A DNA stretch of 64,000 nt, taken from Streptomyces sp. SW4 (GTDB lineage: Bacteria; Actinomycetota; Actinomycetes; Streptomycetales; Streptomycetaceae). How positions within the stretch are numbered: the stretch's first letter is position 1; each line of letters begins with the position of its first letter. Positions 35,567-43,223 of the stretch are shown in pieces. Under the pieces are notes generated by a model. It did no database searches, was not told the origin of the DNA, and saw only the letters and a program-made list of their open reading frames with translations. Location: positions 5,205,001 through 5,269,000 of the forward strand of contig QKWM01000004.1 in assembly GCA_003248315.1 (NCBI GenBank), in the 5' to 3' direction. The position numbers and the translations under genes are program-made.

Positions 35567-35627
35567 CCTGCACGTCTACCGGCGCATCTACCGCCGTCTA
35601 CCGCCGGATCTACCGGCCCATCTACCC
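35540..35627. repeat. Seven helically phased TCTACC repeats
   Basis: TCTACCG begins at 35540, 35552, 35575, 35587, 35597 and 35609, and TCTACCC at 35621. Steps are 12, 23, 12, 10, 12 and 12 bases, close to one helical turn. They start in the last codons of the membrane gene and fill the gap after it. Such arrays serve as protein-loading sites in plasmids and phages (centromere, transfer or operator). Confidence 0.75.
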
Positions 35628-35659
35628 ACCTGTCAGTGCCAACCGAGAGGATCCACCCC

Positions 35660-36172
35660 ATGCGCACCCTGCCGCACGACCCGTACATCGAGGCCGTCAC
35701 CGACGCGCTCACCGCCGCCGGCTTGGAACCCACCGAGCAGTGGACCGACGACGGCGAGACCAAGGGGGTGTACTGCCACCTCAACGCCGTCATCACCCTC
35801 GACCCGTCCGGTACGACTGATCTCGCCCGCGAGGACATCCCGGTCGGCACCCCGTGGCGTCACGGTCTGTTGCTCCTCTGGGAGTGGCATACCGGCGCCG
35901 AGGAGGGCTGGGAGAAGGGGCCGCTGTGGGAGTTCGCCGAGTTGAAGTCGGACGGTTCCTGTGAGTACCCGACCAGCCTGCCGGTGCACGGCTACGCCAG
36001 CCCGGCCGCCATCGTGGAGGCCGCCCGCAAGGTCATCTCCCGCGAGATCGGCCCGGGTCACTTCCACAACGGCGGCGTGCCGCGGTGGGACGGGGGGATC
36101 ATCGGCGGGACGTGGGACCGCGTCAACGAGTTGGAAGCCGCGTGCGAGGCATGGGGCGCCGCAGCGAGTTGA
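35660..36172 (+). CDS. DUF6292-type phage/plasmid protein
   Basis: 170 residues from ATG 35660. MRTLPHDPYIEAVTDALTAA, DDGETKGVYCHLNAVITLDP, LLLLWEWHTGAEEGWEKGPL, and a central LPVHGYASPAAIVEAARKVI. It resembles a family seen in Streptomyces mobile elements (DUF6292, from memory). Function unknown; it stands alone between the repeats and a terminator. Confidence 0.55.
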   Translation: MRTLPHDPYIEAVTDALTAAGLEPTEQWTDDGETKGVYCHLNAVITLDPSGTTDLAREDIPVGTPWRHGLLLLWEWHTGAEEGWEKGPLWEFAELKSDGSCEYPTSLPVHGYASPAAIVEAARKVISREIGPGHFHNGGVPRWDGGIIGGTWDRVNELEAACEAWGAAAS

Positions 36173-36223
36173 CAGCGCTGCGACACTGAGCGCATCCGGG
36201 TTTCGAGCGCCACGGATACCCCA

Positions 36224-36261
36224 AGCCCCCACCGCGTACCCCCCCCAGCGCGGTGGGGGCT
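36224..36261. terminator. 13-bp hairpin between convergent genes
   Basis: AGCCCCCACCGCG (36224-36236) pairs exactly with CGCGGTGGGGGCT (36249-36261). Confidence 0.8.
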
Positions 36262-36265
36262 TCAC

Positions 36266-36454
36266 CTACCCCTCGGCAGGCTCAGACACCGCCACCCGAC
36301 CCGAGGCCGGCGCCGGCACCGCGCGGGCGAGCCACCGGCCGTCGGACAGCAGCGTCGGCAGCATGATCGGGAGCATGCCGGCGTCGACCAGCTTCGCGAG
36401 GCCTTCAGCGCATTCGTTCTGGCTGTCTGCCTGGACTCCGTACCTGATCGCCAT
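36266..36454 (-). CDS. Small phage protein, unknown
   Basis: 62 residues: MAIRYGVQADSQNECAEGLA, KLVDAGMLPIMLPTLLSDGR. No ribosome site, so possibly leaderless. It faces the terminator at 36224-36261. Confidence 0.45.
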   Translation of the reverse strand: MAIRYGVQADSQNECAEGLAKLVDAGMLPIMLPTLLSDGRWLARAVPAPASGRVAVSEPAEG

Positions 36455-36593
36455 GCTGGCAGTGTGCCGTTACCGGATGAGGGCGGCTACCGGTTCGAGC
36501 GGATTCGGGTCACAGATCAGGAACATCGTCTTCACGTCGCCTTCACGTGGGCGCATCATGCACCGACACACCAGCGCACCGAGGGGGGCCACC

Positions 36594-37234
36594 GTGACCC
36601 AGCCACCACCCGCACCACCGCCGCAGCCGGCACCGGCCACGATCAACCGCAGGAAGGCCATCGCCCTCGTGGCCGGCGCCGCCGTGGCCGCGTTCGCCAT
36701 CGGCGGCGGCGCCGCGCTCCTCCTCCGGGACGGCGGCAGCGACGACAAGCCGACCATCGCCAAGGCCACCGACACCAGCCCCAGTCCAGCCAGAGCGCCA
36801 GCCCGTCACCGGCCGCCGAGCGGCGGACGTTCAAGGTCGGCGAGACCGTGGACATCGACGACAGCGAGGCGACGTTCAGCGCGGCCGCGCTCGGCTACCG
36901 CGACAGCGGGGTCCGCGGCGTGCCGGAGATGCTCAGCGCCGGGCAGAAGTGGGCGGTGCTGGAGGTGAAGGTCTGCAACGAGGGCAGCGAGCCGATCCAG
37001 ACGTCGCCGTTCCCGTGGTCGCTGGCGTACCCGGACGGGGTGCGGGTCGAGTCGGCGGGCATGAACGCGGGTGACCTGCCGCAGCCGCTGTACCCGATGG
37101 ACGCCAAGGTCGGGGACGGGGATTGCGTGCGCGGGAACATCGCGTTCCAGGTGCCGAAGGAGGGCCGGCCGGAGCGGGTGTTGTACTCGCCGGACACCAT
37201 CGACGTGCCGGTGGAGTGGCGGCTCGGCAAGTAG
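36594..37234 (+). CDS. Membrane-anchored DUF4352-like protein
   Basis: GTG 36594 after GAGGGGGG. Pro-rich start, a membrane anchor (KAIALVAGAAVAAFAIGGGA), a Ser/Pro linker joined over a lost C near 36787, then an Ig-like beta domain: RRTFKVGETVDIDDSEATFS, QKWAVLEVKVCNEGSEPIQT, GNIAFQVPKEGRPERVLYSP. DUF4352 domains are extracellular. An exported accessory protein expressed from the prophage would alter the lysogen surface, but no function is shown. A terminator follows. Confidence 0.65.
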
Positions 37235-37251
37235 CCGAGCAGCTGCGCGTA

Positions 37252-37280
37252 GGCCCCGCTCCGGGAGTCCGGGCGGGGCC
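37252..37280. terminator. 8-bp GC hairpin
   Basis: GGCCCCGC (37252-37259) and GCGGGGCC (37273-37280), between convergent genes. Confidence 0.65.
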
Positions 37281-37292
37281 ATCGTCATGCCG

Positions 37293-37400
37293 TCATGGGA
37301 AGAGCCGCGCGAGCACCTTGCCGATGAGGCGGCCGAAGGGGTAGGCCAGGGCCACGCCGATCCCGGCGCCGATCAGTAGCCCCTGCATCCCGCCGCTCAT
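37293..37400 (-). CDS. 35-residue membrane peptide
   Basis: MSGGMQGLLIGAGIGVALAY then PFGRLIGKVLARLFP. ATG 37400 overlaps the upstream stop (ATGA). Last gene of a four-gene leftward operon. Confidence 0.5.
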   Translation of the reverse strand: MSGGMQGLLIGAGIGVALAYPFGRLIGKVLARLFP

Positions 37401-37623
37401 GTCGTGGGCTCCTCGTCCGGGCGCGCCGGGCTCTGATTCATGCGCGCGATGGCCTCTGGCGAGTAGCGGTCCTCCGCGCCGGGCGGAAGCTGAACCCGAC
37501 CGGGCGACAGCGGCTCGGGGGAGCGGTGCTTCGGCGCGGCACGCACGCCCCGGAGTGGCCGGGCCGGAGCATGCACCACCAGTCCAGTCCGCTGGACATG
37601 CCGCACTCGACGCGCTCGCTCAT
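37397..37623 (-). CDS. Small Cys-containing protein
   Basis: MSERVECGMSSGLDWWCMLR then PGHSGACVPRRSTAPP; one restored base near 37520 gives EPLSPGRVQLPPGAEDRYSP and an end at 37397. About 75 residues, ATGA overlaps on both sides. Confidence 0.5.
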
Positions 37624-37790
37624 GCGGTCTTCTCCTCGTCCGGGGTGAGTCCAGGGAACGGGCGGCGCGGCTCACCCACCGGTACCACGCGCTCCTTGGG
37701 TTCGAGTGGCGGCTGCGAGCGGGCGATGAGGTCGAAGTGCTCGGCTTCGAGGTAGAGCGTGTCAACGACGGTGGGCTGCTCCTCGCTCAT
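37620..37790 (-). CDS. 56-residue acidic protein
   Basis: MSEEQPTVVDTLYLEAEHFD, LIARSQPPLEPKERVVPVGE. The start region of this gene and of the next share CATGCGGTCTTCTCCTCG, hinting at a duplicated junction. Confidence 0.5.
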   Translation of the reverse strand: MSEEQPTVVDTLYLEAEHFDLIARSQPPLEPKERVVPVGEPRRPFPGLTPDEEKTA

Positions 37791-38014
37791 GCGGTCTTCT
37801 CCTCGCTCTTGCTGCTGATGCCGGGGCCGCCGATCTGCTCGGGCGCGCGCTCGGGCTGCTTGTTCCCCGGCCAGCGGAGATGCCAGCGGATGTACTCGCG
37901 GATCAGCCGGGTCCGGTTGCGGTCGCCGACTGCCTTGCCGAGGGCTTCCCACTCGTCGTCGGGGATGCGGAGCGGGCGTAGGGGCGTGTGCCCGTCGGTC
38001 TTCTGCTTGGCCAT
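37787..38014 (-). CDS. Ribbon-helix-helix-like regulator
   Basis: 75 residues from ATG 38014: RPLRIPDDEWEALGKAVGDR then NRTRLIREYIRWHLRW, a CopG/Arc-like strand-helix-helix. It heads the leftward operon and is immediately behind three copies of a GTGTATATGCAC element, so it probably represses itself and the divergent gene. Confidence 0.6.
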   Translation of the reverse strand: MAKQKTDGHTPLRPLRIPDDEWEALGKAVGDRNRTRLIREYIRWHLRWPGNKQPERAPEQIGGPGISSKSEEKTA

Positions 38015-38030
38015 GGGGCCATCGTAGTGG

Positions 38031-38098
38031 TGTATATGCATGAGTTCCACGATAGGGGTTGCGGTGTATATGCACAACGCCCTACAGTGCATATACAC
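38031..38098. promoter_or_regulatory. Three TGTATATGCA operators in a divergent promoter
   Basis: TGTATATGCA at 38031-38040, GTGTATATGCAC at 38064-38075, and its exact reverse complement GTGCATATACAC at 38087-38098. The AT-rich cores coincide with likely -10 elements for both directions. RHH proteins bind paired short sites of this sort. Confidence 0.65.
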
Positions 38099-38121
38099 GC
38101 ACCGACCGAGGGGGACCCGAG

Positions 38122-38460
38122 ATGATCGCCGCCAACCGCACCCGCCGCGCCACCCTCAAGGCCCGCGCCCGCCAGACCCGCGCCGCCGCCAAGATCCGCC
38201 GCCAGGGCAACGGCACCCTCGCCACCCACTGCATCGCCGCCGGCCTCACCCCCACCGAAGCCCGCACCGTCGCCGGATCCCTCCGCAAGAACGCGTCGAA
38301 GGCCGGCGTCACCGGCCGCGCCGGCACCAGCTACCGCAAGGGCCGCGCCCGCGCCTGCACCCGCTACACCCCGGCCGAGGTCGCCGCGATCGCCGTCATC
38401 TACCGGCCCCGCAAGCCCGCCTACCGCACCGCCGCCGCCCGCCTCGCCCTCGCCGCCTAA
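38122..38460 (+). CDS. Basic phage protein, possible DNA binding
   Basis: 112 residues from ATG 38122, very basic: MIAANRTRRATLKARARQTR, GTLATHCIAAGLTPTEARTV, RYTPAEVAAIAVIYRPRKPA. The middle could be a HTH. Opposes the RHH gene. Confidence 0.5.
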   Translation: MIAANRTRRATLKARARQTRAAAKIRRQGNGTLATHCIAAGLTPTEARTVAGSLRKNASKAGVTGRAGTSYRKGRARACTRYTPAEVAAIAVIYRPRKPAYRTAAARLALAA

Positions 38461-38477
38461 ACCGAACGGAGAACCCC

Positions 38478-39010
38478 ATGCCCACCGTCACCCGCCAGCC
38501 CGAACACCCCGGCTACGAAACCCTCGGCAGCGAAAACACCAAGGGCGAGGACTACCTCCTCCTCGTCGACGGCCACGAGATCGGCGGCACCTACTACTGC
38601 GACGCCACCGACATCCGCGACGGCGAGCACTGGGCGTCCTGGGGCCCGCCGGCCTGTCCATGGGTCACCGCACCCGCGAGGACGCCGAACAGGTCCAGGT
38701 CGACGCATACCTCGCCAACCCGACCCCCTCCGTCCCAGCCCCTGCCGAACGCCAGCCCGCCGCCGACCTGTCGCCGCTCCCCATGACCTGGGAGCAGGCC
38801 CTCGCCGAAGCCAAAGACCGCAGCATCAGCGGAGCCAGCGATCCCGGCCTCATGGCAGCCCTCTGCGACGGCACCCTCCAGACCATCGTCGGCGCCGTCT
38901 CCCCCCGCCTCGTGTGGGAAGGCGCGCAGAAGCGCGGACTGACCACCACCCAACTCGCCGCCCTCGCCTACGGAGACCCCATCGCCGTCTCCGACCTCCA
39001 GTGGCTCTGA
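38478..39010 (+). CDS. Phage protein, unknown
   Basis: MPTVTRQPEHPGYETLGSEN, DYLLLVDGHEIGGTYYCDAT; one C restored near 38648 gives WGPAGLSMGHRTREDAEQVQ. The C-terminal half is helical (MTWEQALAEAKDRSISGASD, LVWEGAQKRGLTTTQLAALA). About 177 residues. Confidence 0.5.
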
Positions 39011-39029
39011 CCGCCAGCAGGGAGAACCC

Positions 39030-39215
39030 ATGACCACCCAACCCCGTCTTCCGGACGACGACGCCCTGACGCCCGTCGACGCTGCCGTCCAGGCCCTCGC
39101 CGACATCAACGCCGTCTGGGCGTCCTGGACCACCGGCCGCCTTGACACCGATACCGCTATGGCCGCCATCCGCGACCACCTCACGACCGCACGCGAGCAG
39201 GGAGCCCTCAAGTGA
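39030..39215 (+). CDS. 61-residue helical protein
   Basis: MTTQPRLPDDDALTPVDAAV, INAVWASWTTGRLDTDTAMA. Overlaps the next GTG. Confidence 0.45.
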   Translation: MTTQPRLPDDDALTPVDAAVQALADINAVWASWTTGRLDTDTAMAAIRDHLTTAREQGALK

Positions 39216-39517
39216 CCGTCCTCGCCCTTGCCCCCGGCTTCGCGGCGCGGGTCACCAACCACCTCGCCCGGCTTGGCTGGCCCGCCACCGCCACCCCCGA
39301 CTACCTGGAGATCCGCATCGTGATCGAAGCGACCGGGCTCCAGTCCGAGGCGAAGCGCGGCGAACGCCTGTACGTCTGGCCCGACGAGGCCGGAATGCGG
39401 TGGGAGATCCGCCCGCCCGGGCATCCGCAGGGGTCGGGCGAGCGGATTTCGCTGGAGGGCGTGAGCCATCTGTACCTGGTTGCAGAGATCGATCACCTTC
39501 TCCGGACCGGCCGCTGA
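39212..39517 (+). CDS. Phage protein, unknown
   Basis: 101 residues: VTVLALAPGFAARVTNHLAR, YLEIRIVIEATGLQSEAKRG, SHLYLVAEIDHLLRTGR. Alternating strands and helices; no family named. Confidence 0.5.
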   Translation: MTVLALAPGFAARVTNHLARLGWPATATPDYLEIRIVIEATGLQSEAKRGERLYVWPDEAGMRWEIRPPGHPQGSGERISLEGVSHLYLVAEIDHLLRTGR

Positions 39518-39571
39518 CCCTGCTTGACCTCCGCCATACGCTCAACCCACCGCCACCGAAAGGAACCCGCC

Positions 39572-39799
39572 GTGTCCGCAGCCATGAACCGCATCCGCCG
39601 CGAGGCCATGGAGCAGTACGGAGACGCGCCCTCTACTGCTGTCGAGGCCCTCGCCCACGTGCTGAAGGTGTTCGACGACGCGCCCGACGACCGGCTCGTG
39701 ATCGAGGCAACCAACGGCATCTACGGGCAGGGCGTGCGTACCGGTCTCACGTCCGGTGACCTGCGTGCCCTCGCCGCCAAGCTCGCCGCCGAGAAGTGA
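39572..39799 (+). CDS. Small helical phage protein (-AAEK cassette 1)
   Basis: 75 residues from GTG 39572 after GAAAGGA: MNRIRREAMEQYGDAPSTAV, VFDDAPDDRLVIEATNGIYG. Ends AAEK with GAGAAGTGAGGA serving as stop plus ribosome site of the next gene, a junction shared by the next genes. Confidence 0.5.
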   Translation: MSAAMNRIRREAMEQYGDAPSTAVEALAHVLKVFDDAPDDRLVIEATNGIYGQGVRTGLTSGDLRALAAKLAAEK

Positions 39800-39806
39800 G
39801 GACGCC

Positions 39807-40049
39807 ATGATGACCAACGCTTCGGTCGAGGCGCTCGCCTACCAGGTCAAGCGCGACCAGAAGGCTTTCACCGACGCCGCCGAGCGCGTGGCTGAGCTGG
39901 CCGAGTTCATCGCCATGAGCCCGGCGCAGGACGTGGGCGGCCACCTGTCGCGGCTCTCGCAGCAGGTCACCACGCTGGTCAGCCAGGCGGCGACGATCAA
40001 AGCCACCTTGGAGATGGTCGAGATGCTCAACGCCGCCGCCGAGAAGTGA
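39807..40049 (+). CDS. Small helical phage protein (-AAEK cassette 2)
   Basis: 80 residues, coiled coil: VEALAYQVKRDQKAFTDAAE, GHLSRLSQQVTTLVSQAATI. Ends NAAAEK, with the same GAGAAGTGAGGA junction. Confidence 0.5.
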   Translation: MMTNASVEALAYQVKRDQKAFTDAAERVAELAEFIAMSPAQDVGGHLSRLSQQVTTLVSQAATIKATLEMVEMLNAAAEK

Positions 40050-40060
40050 GGAGCACGACT

Positions 40061-40300
40061 ATGAGCACGAGGCCCCGCAAGCCGTGGCGCGTCGTCCTGA
40101 CTCAGAACGGAATCCAGCTGGCCGAGATTGAGCACACCAGCGAGGCCAAGGCATTCCAGCACGTCCGCACGGCCCTCGGGGCCGGTGCCGACACCGCGAA
40201 GGTGATGCAGTGGGAGGGCGTCCGGTGGTGGCACTTCGAGACCGTGACCGCCGACGAGATCCGAGCTGTTCAGGCCGCCGACCGCGCCGCCGAGAAGTGA
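40061..40300 (+). CDS. Small phage protein (-AAEK cassette 3)
   Basis: 79 residues: RPRKPWRVVLTQNGIQLAEI, KVMQWEGVRWWHFETVTADE. Strand-helix-strand. Ends DRAAEK with the same junction. Confidence 0.5.
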   Translation: MSTRPRKPWRVVLTQNGIQLAEIEHTSEAKAFQHVRTALGAGADTAKVMQWEGVRWWHFETVTADEIRAVQAADRAAEK

Positions 40301-40307
40301 GGACACC

Positions 40308-40438
40308 ATGACCGGCATCTACGACGACGGCGCCACCTACGGCCCGACCCCGACGCCCAGATCCCCACCGACACGTCCACCGACCCGATCTACGACGACG
40401 GGGCGCAGTACGGCGCCGACCGCGCCACCGAAAAGTGA
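40308..40438 (+). CDS. 43-residue acidic protein (-EK cassette 4)
   Basis: MTGIYDDGATYGPDPDAQIP then DPIYDDGAQYGADRATEK after one restored C near 40350. Two IYDDGAxYG repeats. Ends EK with AAAAGTGAGGA. Confidence 0.45.
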
Positions 40439-40449
40439 GGACACCGACC

Positions 40450-40698
40450 ATGGGCCACCTCAACCCCGACGCCCTCGCACAGTCCGGCACTGACCTCGAC
40501 GAGCGCCCCACCGTGCAGGCCGTGACCGAAGACATGATCTACCAGTACGTCATCGAGAAGGGGAGCCTCCCCGTGCAGAGTGCGCGTGCCTTCGCTGCCT
40601 GGCTCGACGAGGTCTGGAACGACTTCAACGAGGACGGCAAGCACACCAACCGTGACGTGATCGACGGCGCGCTTGCCGCCTGGCGCGGCAACGCCTGA
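40450..40698 (+). CDS. Phage protein, unknown
   Basis: 82 residues from ATG 40450: MGHLNPDALAQSGTDLDERP, MIYQYVIEKGSLPVQSARAF, AAWLDEVWNDFNEDGKHTNR. Helical; unknown. Confidence 0.5.
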   Translation: MGHLNPDALAQSGTDLDERPTVQAVTEDMIYQYVIEKGSLPVQSARAFAAWLDEVWNDFNEDGKHTNRDVIDGALAAWRGNA

Positions 40699-40720
40699 CT
40701 CGAGACGAAAGGAACCCGCC

Positions 40721-40990
40721 GTGGCCGAACTTGCACATCGTCAGCAGCCGACCGGCCCGATCGTCTGGGTCCTCTCCAAGGGGGCGGACCACGAAGGTGG
40801 CGACGTCCTCGGCGTCTACGCCAGCAAGGAGGTCGCGAAGGGCCCGTTCGCTGAGGCAGCTCGTGCAATCCCGTTCGATCTTGACGCGGCTTGGCAGGAC
40901 GAGGAGTCCGGGGCGGTCCACGCGCACGGTGGCTGCGACTGGGTCTCCCTCGAACCTCACCCGCTGATCATCGCGCCGCAGCTCACCTGA
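40721..40990 (+). CDS. Phage protein, unknown
   Basis: 89 residues from GTG 40721 after GAAAGGA: GPIVWVLSKGADHEGGDVLG, VYASKEVAKGPFAEAARAIP, CDWVSLEPHPLIIAPQ. Last gene before the terminator that ends the early region. Confidence 0.5.
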   Translation: MAELAHRQQPTGPIVWVLSKGADHEGGDVLGVYASKEVAKGPFAEAARAIPFDLDAAWQDEESGAVHAHGGCDWVSLEPHPLIIAPQLT

Positions 40991-41003
40991 CGGACTGCAC
41001 CTC

Positions 41004-41050
41004 GAAGGCCCGGCTCAACCCCTCACGCCCGTAGGGGGAGCCGGGCCTTC
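41004..41050 (+). terminator. 13-bp hairpin ending the early region
   Basis: GAAGGCCCGGCTC (41004-41016) pairs with GAGCCGGGCCTTC (41038-41050). The late operon starts 100 bases on. Confidence 0.75.
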
Positions 41051-41155
41051 GTCCTGCCCACCACCGCATGGCCGCCACCCCGGTTGCGAGCATCGTTACC
41101 ATCAAAGCACGCCAACCAGTAACACCACCACCAGCCAGAAGGGGAGGGACCCGCC

Positions 41156-41656
41156 ATGACCCACCCCAACGACCGCCCCCACAACAACAACACCGGCCGC
41201 TTCGAACCCAGCCAAGCCACCGCCGACCGCGCAGCAGCAGCCGCCCGCCTCAAAGCCGAAAACCCCCGCCTCACCTACCAGCAGATCGCCGACGCCGTCG
41301 GCTACAGCAACAAAGGCGACTGCTGGCGCGCCGTACAACGCTGCCGCGAAGCCGTCATCCGCGAAGCCGGGAAGGAACTCGTCGCCGCCGAAGCAGCCCA
41401 ACTCGACGACCTGTTCGTCCACGCCATGGAAATCCTCGAACGCGACCACCTCATGGTCTCCCACGGCCGGATCGTGAAGGACGACGACGGCCGGCCGCTC
41501 CTCGACGACGGGCCCCGCTTGGCCGCGCTCCGTGAGATGCGCGCCATCCGCGAGTCGTACCGGAAGCTGTTCGGTGTGGACCAGCCCGCCAAGGTCGAGC
41601 ACTCGGGCGGGGTCAAGTTCGAGATCGTGGGAGTCGACCCGCAGGAACTCGTGTGA
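41156..41656 (+). CDS. terS: Terminase small subunit
   Basis: 166 residues. The N-terminal HTH (ARLKAENPRLTYQQIADAVG, YSNKGDCWRAVQRCREAVIR) recognises phage DNA; a central coiled coil (AEAAQLDDLFVHAMEILERD) oligomerises; the end (AIRESYRKLFGVDQPAK) is typical. GAAGGGGAGGGA ribosome site; overlaps terL by four bases. Confidence 0.75.
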   Translation: MTHPNDRPHNNNTGRFEPSQATADRAAAAARLKAENPRLTYQQIADAVGYSNKGDCWRAVQRCREAVIREAGKELVAAEAAQLDDLFVHAMEILERDHLMVSHGRIVKDDDGRPLLDDGPRLAALREMRAIRESYRKLFGVDQPAKVEHSGGVKFEIVGVDPQELV

Positions 41657-42966
41657 CCGCGACCGTCGTGCGGTACGAGCCGCGCGGCGCAGCCAAGACC
41701 CTCCTCACCGCCCGCGACCAGGAAATCTGCATAGCCGGCCCCGCCGGTACCGGGAAGTCGTTGGCGATGCTGCAGAAGGCGTTCTACACGTCGCTGATGG
41801 TGCCGAACTGCCGCAGCCTGATCGTCCGCCAGACCCACGCCTCCCTCACCGGGTCGACGCTGGTCACGTTCGAACAGCAGGTCGCGCCCGCAGCGCTCGC
41901 CGAGGGCGTCGTGAAGTGGTTCGGCGGCAGCCCCAGGAAGCCGGCCGCCTATCAGTTCACGAATGGCAGCGAGATCCTGGTGGGTGGCCTGGACCGGCCG
42001 GAGAAGTTCCTGTCGACGGAGTTCTCGCGGATCTACATCGACGAGGCCACGCAGATCAGCTTGAAGGCCCTGGAGACCCTGATCACCCGTCTCCGAGGGA
42101 ACGCGGACACGTACCGGCAGATCATCCTCGCGTGCAACCCGGACCACCCGAAGCACTGGATCAAGCAACGCTGCGACGACGGCACCATGCGCATGCTCAA
42201 CAGCCTGCACCGCGACAACCCGCTGTACGTCCAGGCGGACGGCACCCTGACGGAGCGGGGCGTCGACTACATGGCCAAGCTCGACGCCCTCACCGGCGTC
42301 CGACGGCTCCGCTTCCGCGACGGGATCTGGGCCGCCGCCGAAGGCCTCGTCTACGAAGGCTGGTCCGACGCCGCCCATGTCGTCGACCCGTTCGACATCC
42401 CCGAGCAATGGACCCGCTGGGTGACGGTCGACTTCGGCTTCACCAACCCCTTCGTCGCACAGCTCTGGGCCGAGGACCCCGACGGCCGGCTCTACCTCGT
42501 GCGCGAGTGGGTCCGCACCCGGATGCTGGTCGAGGACCATGCCGAGGTGATCCGTGACCGGCTCCTCAAGGGCCATCCGAGGCCGCGCGCGGTCATCACC
42601 GACCACGACGCCGAGGACCGGGCCACGCTCGAGCGGAAGCTGGGCATGGGCACCCAGGCCGCGCACAAGACCGTCTCGGACGGCATCCAAGCCGTCGGCG
42701 CCCGCCTCAAGCAGCAACCCGATGGCCGGCCGCGGTTGTTCGTGTTCCGGGATGCGCTGCTGGAGCGGGACCCCGAGATGGATGCCGCGGCCCTCCCGAT
42801 CGGTGTCGCTGAGGAGGCGCTCGGCTACGTGTGGGCGGTGAAGCCGGGCAATCAGGCCGGGTTGAAGGAGGAGCCGGTGAAGGAGAACGACCACAGCATG
42901 GACGCGCTGCGGTACATGGTCGCGGCGCGGGATCTGGGGGCGCGGCCTCGGGTGCGCTGGTTGTGA
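41653..42966 (+). CDS. terL: Terminase large subunit (packaging ATPase/nuclease)
   Basis: 437 residues. Walker A AGPAGTGKSLAMLQKAFY (about residue 30), Walker B SRIYIDEATQ, coupling motif LACNPDHPKHW. The RNase-H-like nuclease carries Asp residues in VTVDFGFTNPF, ITDHDAEDRATLE and ENDHSMDALRY. It drives DNA into proheads and cuts the concatemer. GTG start overlaps terS. Confidence 0.9.
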   Translation: MTATVVRYEPRGAAKTLLTARDQEICIAGPAGTGKSLAMLQKAFYTSLMVPNCRSLIVRQTHASLTGSTLVTFEQQVAPAALAEGVVKWFGGSPRKPAAYQFTNGSEILVGGLDRPEKFLSTEFSRIYIDEATQISLKALETLITRLRGNADTYRQIILACNPDHPKHWIKQRCDDGTMRMLNSLHRDNPLYVQADGTLTERGVDYMAKLDALTGVRRLRFRDGIWAAAEGLVYEGWSDAAHVVDPFDIPEQWTRWVTVDFGFTNPFVAQLWAEDPDGRLYLVREWVRTRMLVEDHAEVIRDRLLKGHPRPRAVITDHDAEDRATLERKLGMGTQAAHKTVSDGIQAVGARLKQQPDGRPRLFVFRDALLERDPEMDAAALPIGVAEEALGYVWAVKPGNQAGLKEEPVKENDHSMDALRYMVAARDLGARPRVRWL

Positions 42967-43008
42967 GATTGTCTTGACCCTACAGGCCGCCGCCAAGGAG
43001 ACGAGATC

Positions 43009-43209
43009 GTGACGACGCAGAAGAAGTGGCAGATCAGGGCACGTGTTCGCAGGTGGATGCAGTCTTTGAATAAGGCTATGCCTGTGCTGCTTGACATGAC
43101 TGGGATCATTCTGTTGTCGAGTGCCGCCATGGTGTGGCACCTGATCGCTGGTCTCATCGCGGCTGGTCTCGGCTGCTTCGTCCTGAACTGGCGGTGCTAC
43201 AGCGACTGA
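43009..43209 (+). CDS. Small two-pass membrane protein
   Basis: 66 residues: basic start, then MPVLLDMTGIILLSSAAMVW and HLIAGLIAAGLGCFVLNWRC. Its DNA is noticeably less GC-rich than the flanks, so it may be a recently gained gene between terminase and portal. A superinfection or host-membrane role is possible. Confidence 0.5.
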   Translation: MTTQKKWQIRARVRRWMQSLNKAMPVLLDMTGIILLSSAAMVWHLIAGLIAAGLGCFVLNWRCYSD

Positions 43210-43223
43210 GGTGAGGAGGGGCG

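Noticed and set aside
32925..35627. The whole element as a conjugative AICE
   Set aside because: No Tra/FtsK translocase or RepSA-type gene is present, while a full set of head, tail and lysis genes is.
35540..35627. CRISPR array
   Set aside because: Units are 7 bp with 3 to 16 bp between them, far too short for repeat-spacer structure.
41302..43140. 612-residue open frame on the minus strand
   Set aside because: It runs opposite terS and terL, which have clear motifs; its composition is that of a shadow frame in GC-rich DNA.
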